DNA of 7,726 nucleotides from an uncultured Bacilli bacterium (GTDB lineage: Bacteria > Bacillota_I > Bacilli_A > RF39 > UBA660): contig CANRME010000060.1 in the NCBI GenBank assembly GCA_947631655.1, forward strand, positions 1-7,726, read 5' to 3'. This document shows positions 5,283 through 7,726 of the stretch, in pieces (positions within the stretch are counted from its first letter, which is position 1; every line of letters begins with the position of its first letter). The translations under genes and the position numbers were made by a program. A model generated the notes under the pieces. The model did no database searches, was not told the origin of the DNA, and was given only the letters and a program-made list of their open reading frames with translations.

Positions 5283-6154
5283 AAATTATTCCTTTTTAAA
5301 ACTAATCTTGGATTTAAAGATAAACTATCTAAATTCACATCTCCCTCAAATACTTCGGATGCCGTTCCTTCCATAAATAAGTGATTCCCCTCTTTAGTAA
5401 TTAAAAGATTCCCTCCTAAAAGACGCACCATTACCGCATTTATTTTAGAATGCGTTTCCATATAAGCAAAAGCACTAGCACAAGCTCCTGTTCCACAAGA
5501 TAAAGTTTCACCGACACCTCTTTCATAAACCCGCACTGCTATTTCTCTATCTCCAAGTACTTTTACAAACTCCACATTTGTCCGATTAGGACGATAATAA
5601 CTGGCCCCTTCAATACTCATTCCTGAAGTTCTTAAAACATAATCTGATAATTCATCTGTAAATATTACAGCATGTGGGTTTCCTACTCTAACGTCAATTA
5701 CTTCATAATCTTTATTATAACTATTTATAATATGCCGTGCTTTTTCTAAAGAAAAAACTTCCCCATTATGTAACGTCGGAGCCCCCATATCTACTTTAAC
5801 ACTTTCTACTTTTTCATTCTTAATATTCAAAGTTAAATATTTAATCCCTGCTAAAGTTTCGATACTTAATTCTTCCTTGTTAGTTATATGATTATCATAA
5901 AGATATTTCCCCACGCATCTTATCCCATTACCGCACATTTCCGCTTCGCTACCATCGGCATTAAAAATTCGCATCTTAAAGTCGGCCACCAAAGAAGATA
6001 AAATAACAATTATCCCATCTCCTCCAATACCGAAATGGCGATCCGATAAAACTTTGGCTAAATAAGAAAGATTAGGTATTTGTTTATCTATTAAATTTAG
6101 ATAGATATAATCATTACCTAATCCATGCATTTTTGTAAATTTAATATATATCAC
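5279..6154 (-). CDS. dapF: Diaminopimelate epimerase
   Basis: Converts LL- to meso-diaminopimelate, the last intermediate before lysine and a peptidoglycan cross-linking residue, in the cytoplasm. It is a cofactor-independent two-base racemase; both catalytic cysteines are present, Cys74 in AEMCGNGIR and Cys220 in SCGTGA. Other signatures are FTKMHGLGNDY at the N-terminus, GGDG (44-47), NADGSEAEMCGN, VGNPHAV (157-163) and the RxNVEF region. Length is normal. The annotated start is the GTG at 6154, but that codon is itself part of the GAGGTG ribosome site. Family proteins usually begin at the position of Ile4 (I-KFTKMHGLGND), an ATT at 6145 placed 6 nt after GAGGTG. The true start is therefore probably ATT. 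It lies 46 nt after the 281-aa gene and overlaps the next gene by 4 nt. Presence implies DAP-type peptidoglycan. Confidence 0.97.
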   Translation of the reverse strand: MIYIKFTKMHGLGNDYIYLNLIDKQIPNLSYLAKVLSDRHFGIGGDGIIVILSSLVADFKMRIFNADGSEAEMCGNGIRCVGKYLYDNHITNKEELSIETLAGIKYLTLNIKNEKVESVKVDMGAPTLHNGEVFSLEKARHIINSYNKDYEVIDVRVGNPHAVIFTDELSDYVLRTSGMSIEGASYYRPNRTNVEFVKVLGDREIAVRVYERGVGETLSCGTGACASAFAYMETHSKINAVMVRLLGGNLLITKEGNHLFMEGTASEVFEGDVNLDSLSLNPRLVLKRNNL

Positions 6155-6200
6155 CTCAATATAATCTTAAAAATATTGAAGTAAAAATATACCAATAAAT

Positions 6201-7046
6201 TTATAATGTTAAAGCTTTAATATATGGTTCAGCAAACTCTTCTTCTTTGGCAAAAGTATTTCTTATCACCATATTTTTTTCACTATAATTGTAGTTAAAT
6301 TCAAAATAAATAATTAAGATTTTCATTCTTTCTACAAAACTTAAATCCTCATAAAACTTTACCATATCTTGGTTATTTAATATCGCTTCTTTTAATTTAT
6401 GAAAAATTTCATTATCTTTACAAGTGACAAAATTATAAATAAAGAAATTCTTTAATATCTCCATAACCAACTTACAATAATATTTATAGTTATCAATCTT
6501 TATATTTTGCATCTCTTTTATCGCTCTCGATGGCCCTTTTTCCGTAAAATTAGCATAAATTATACTTTTTAAACATTCATAATCACTATGTTCATAATCA
6601 TTAGCCATCTTTTCTAATTTATAATACGGATTCCATTTTCTTTCTATCTCTTCATTAAATTTTACTTTAACATCCGATTTCGTTATCCCATACATCGCAA
6701 TCATTGGATCAATTAAAATATCTATTATACTATCATCCCATTCTATTAGGTTTAATAAAACATCTAAATCAATATCTTCATCATCAATTCCCCAATGATA
6801 TTTTTTAGGTTTCGCAAGTTTTTTATTAAGTTCTTCTAAATTTAAATGATCTAAATATAAAAATGATATAATCTTTGCATAATTATCGTAACTTTTATTT
6901 TTAATATCTTGTATTTTTTCTTTAATTTTTTCTTGACAAGCTACAATAAATTCCGGACTTAAACCCTTTTCATTATCATAGTTAGCCACTTCATTTAACA
7001 AATAATTTCTTATTAAAATACTAGGTTTTATTATCTTTACTTCCAT
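6201..7046 (-). CDS. Unrecognised 281-aa protein, partner of HipA-like gene
   Basis: I do not recognise a family. The protein is soluble and mostly helical, rich in Asn, Lys, Glu and aromatic residues, with no signal peptide or membrane segment. Residues 80-115 are acidic (YHWGIDDEDIDLDVLLNLI and EWDDSIIDILIDP). A GPSRAIKEM turn is near residue 172. No catalytic or metal motif is obvious. The start codon overlaps the last 10 nt of the upstream HipA-like gene (7046-7037), so the two are translationally coupled and likely work together. A GGGG run about 8 nt upstream is the only ribosome site. dapF follows after 46 nt without a terminator. Confidence 0.85.
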   Translation of the reverse strand: MEVKIIKPSILIRNYLLNEVANYDNEKGLSPEFIVACQEKIKEKIQDIKNKSYDNYAKIISFLYLDHLNLEELNKKLAKPKKYHWGIDDEDIDLDVLLNLIEWDDSIIDILIDPMIAMYGITKSDVKVKFNEEIERKWNPYYKLEKMANDYEHSDYECLKSIIYANFTEKGPSRAIKEMQNIKIDNYKYYCKLVMEILKNFFIYNFVTCKDNEIFHKLKEAILNNQDMVKFYEDLSFVERMKILIIYFEFNYNYSEKNMVIRNTFAKEEEFAEPYIKALTL

Positions 7047-7726
7047 AATTTTACCCCAACTTTCTCCCTTATTAATTTATGAACACTCACCTCATGAGTT
7101 AATGCCCTATCAATTAAGTATGACGGGAAAAAAATGTCATATTTCTCTTCGCATTCTCTTAAAACTTCTTCCATCTCTAAATTCATAAATTTATCTAACA
7201 ATTCTTGTAAATAATAATACTTATCTAATAACTTTGGTAAATCTTGAAGCACTTGACAATATAGTTCCCCATGCTTTTCTAAAAACATAACTCCATCTAT
7301 CGCCGGATGTTTTAAATCATTATACATTAAATATGAAAAAGCAAACCCTGTAACTCTTTCCAATTTTAAAGAATCTCCATTAAATAATAAAGTGTTTTGA
7401 AAACGGCAAGGATTTCCCATTATAATATCTACTATTACTACTTTAAAAATATCTTTAACTAATTCAACATTGTGATATTTATTATAAATACTCTCTATAT
7501 AATTATATAAATTATTTCTATTAGTTAAACTGCCACCAGTAATATAATTTTCTTTCATTTCCTCATATAAAACCCCATAATCATTATTTTGTTTACCAAT
7601 TATTATTCCTGGCACAGGAAGTCCAAATTCTTTAGCTAAAGTATTCCCTACAATTTCATTAGCTATCATTGGTTCTCCTTTGTATTTTACAAAGTTTTTA
7701 TCTTCGTTAATTTGAGTTACTTTTTT
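7037..7726 (-). CDS. HipA-like protein with lost catalytic residues (5' end outside window)
   Basis: The frame is open to the window edge, so the gene is cut at its 5' end; 229 codons are visible. An ATG at 7669 has AAAGGAG close by and looks like a start. However, the 19 codons before it read FVKYKGEP just upstream of MIANEIVGNTLAKEFGLPVP, and this joins as the HipA_2 pattern (lysine strand, then a glutamate helix ending in GLPVP). The start is therefore upstream of the window. DIIMGNPCRFQNTLLF (visible residues 100-115) aligns with the HipA catalytic loop D.x.GN.DRH..N. The catalytic Asp is Cys107 and the His is Phe109, while Asn111 is kept. The later metal-binding Asp is not evident in LERVTGFAFS. 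Probably an inactive member or one with changed activity. The family link is moderately sure. Confidence 0.72.
   Translation of the reverse strand, partial: KKVTQINEDKNFVKYKGEPMIANEIVGNTLAKEFGLPVPGIIIGKQNNDYGVLYEEMKENYITGGSLTNRNNLYNYIESIYNKYHNVELVKDIFKVVIVDIIMGNPCRFQNTLLFNGDSLKLERVTGFAFSYLMYNDLKHPAIDGVMFLEKHGELYCQVLQDLPKLLDKYYYLQELLDKFMNLEMEEVLRECEEKYDIFFPSYLIDRALTHEVSVHKLIREKVGVKLWK

Overview
The window is very AT-rich with short intergenic gaps. Every long gene lies on the minus strand and uses the standard stop codons. A peptidoglycan-precursor enzyme (DapF) beside a superoxide reductase suggests a walled, anaerobic or microaerophilic, low-GC Bacillota, such as a gut Bacilli lineage of the Erysipelotrichales/RF39 kind. 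It is not a wall-less mycoplasma. This placement is inference from composition and gene content only.

Reading along the minus strand, from the right edge leftward: (1) A likely operon covers 7726-4194. It holds an edge-truncated HipA-like protein with lost catalytic residues, an unrecognised 281-residue protein overlapping it by 10 nt, dapF, and an unrecognised 362-residue protein coupled to dapF by an ATGA overlap. (2) A desulfoferrodoxin-type superoxide reductase (4161-3796) appears to have its own promoter. (3) An RNA-rich interval, 3050-3790, contains tRNA-Arg(CCG) flanked by two related compact cassettes. (4) An MFS-like transporter (2912-1734) follows. (5) Last is a two-gene unit: a tail-anchored, degenerate HipA-like protein and a small bacterial PH-domain protein.

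The most interesting part is region 3. Each cassette encodes a 29-35 residue basic, hydrophobic peptide on the plus strand. A convergent antisense RNA of roughly 105-110 nt follows on the minus strand, driven by an almost identical promoter with a 17-bp spacer and ending in a terminator hairpin at the peptide stop codon. Cassette A shows several marks of a type I toxin-antitoxin locus: a clear promoter, a Shine-Dalgarno (SD) sequence buried in a hairpin, and a 12-bp perfect complementarity between the very 5' end of the mRNA and its terminator arm. Cassette B keeps the antisense half and the peptide but has lost the recognisable toxin promoter and strong SD; tRNA-Arg lies where cassette A would predict that leader to begin. 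The peptides do not match a toxin family I can name with confidence.

Other points of note: the transporter and the tail-anchored protein share a 25-bp promoter core with an internal inverted repeat; dapF probably starts at a non-canonical ATT codon; and two HipA-like proteins in one window both look catalytically dead.
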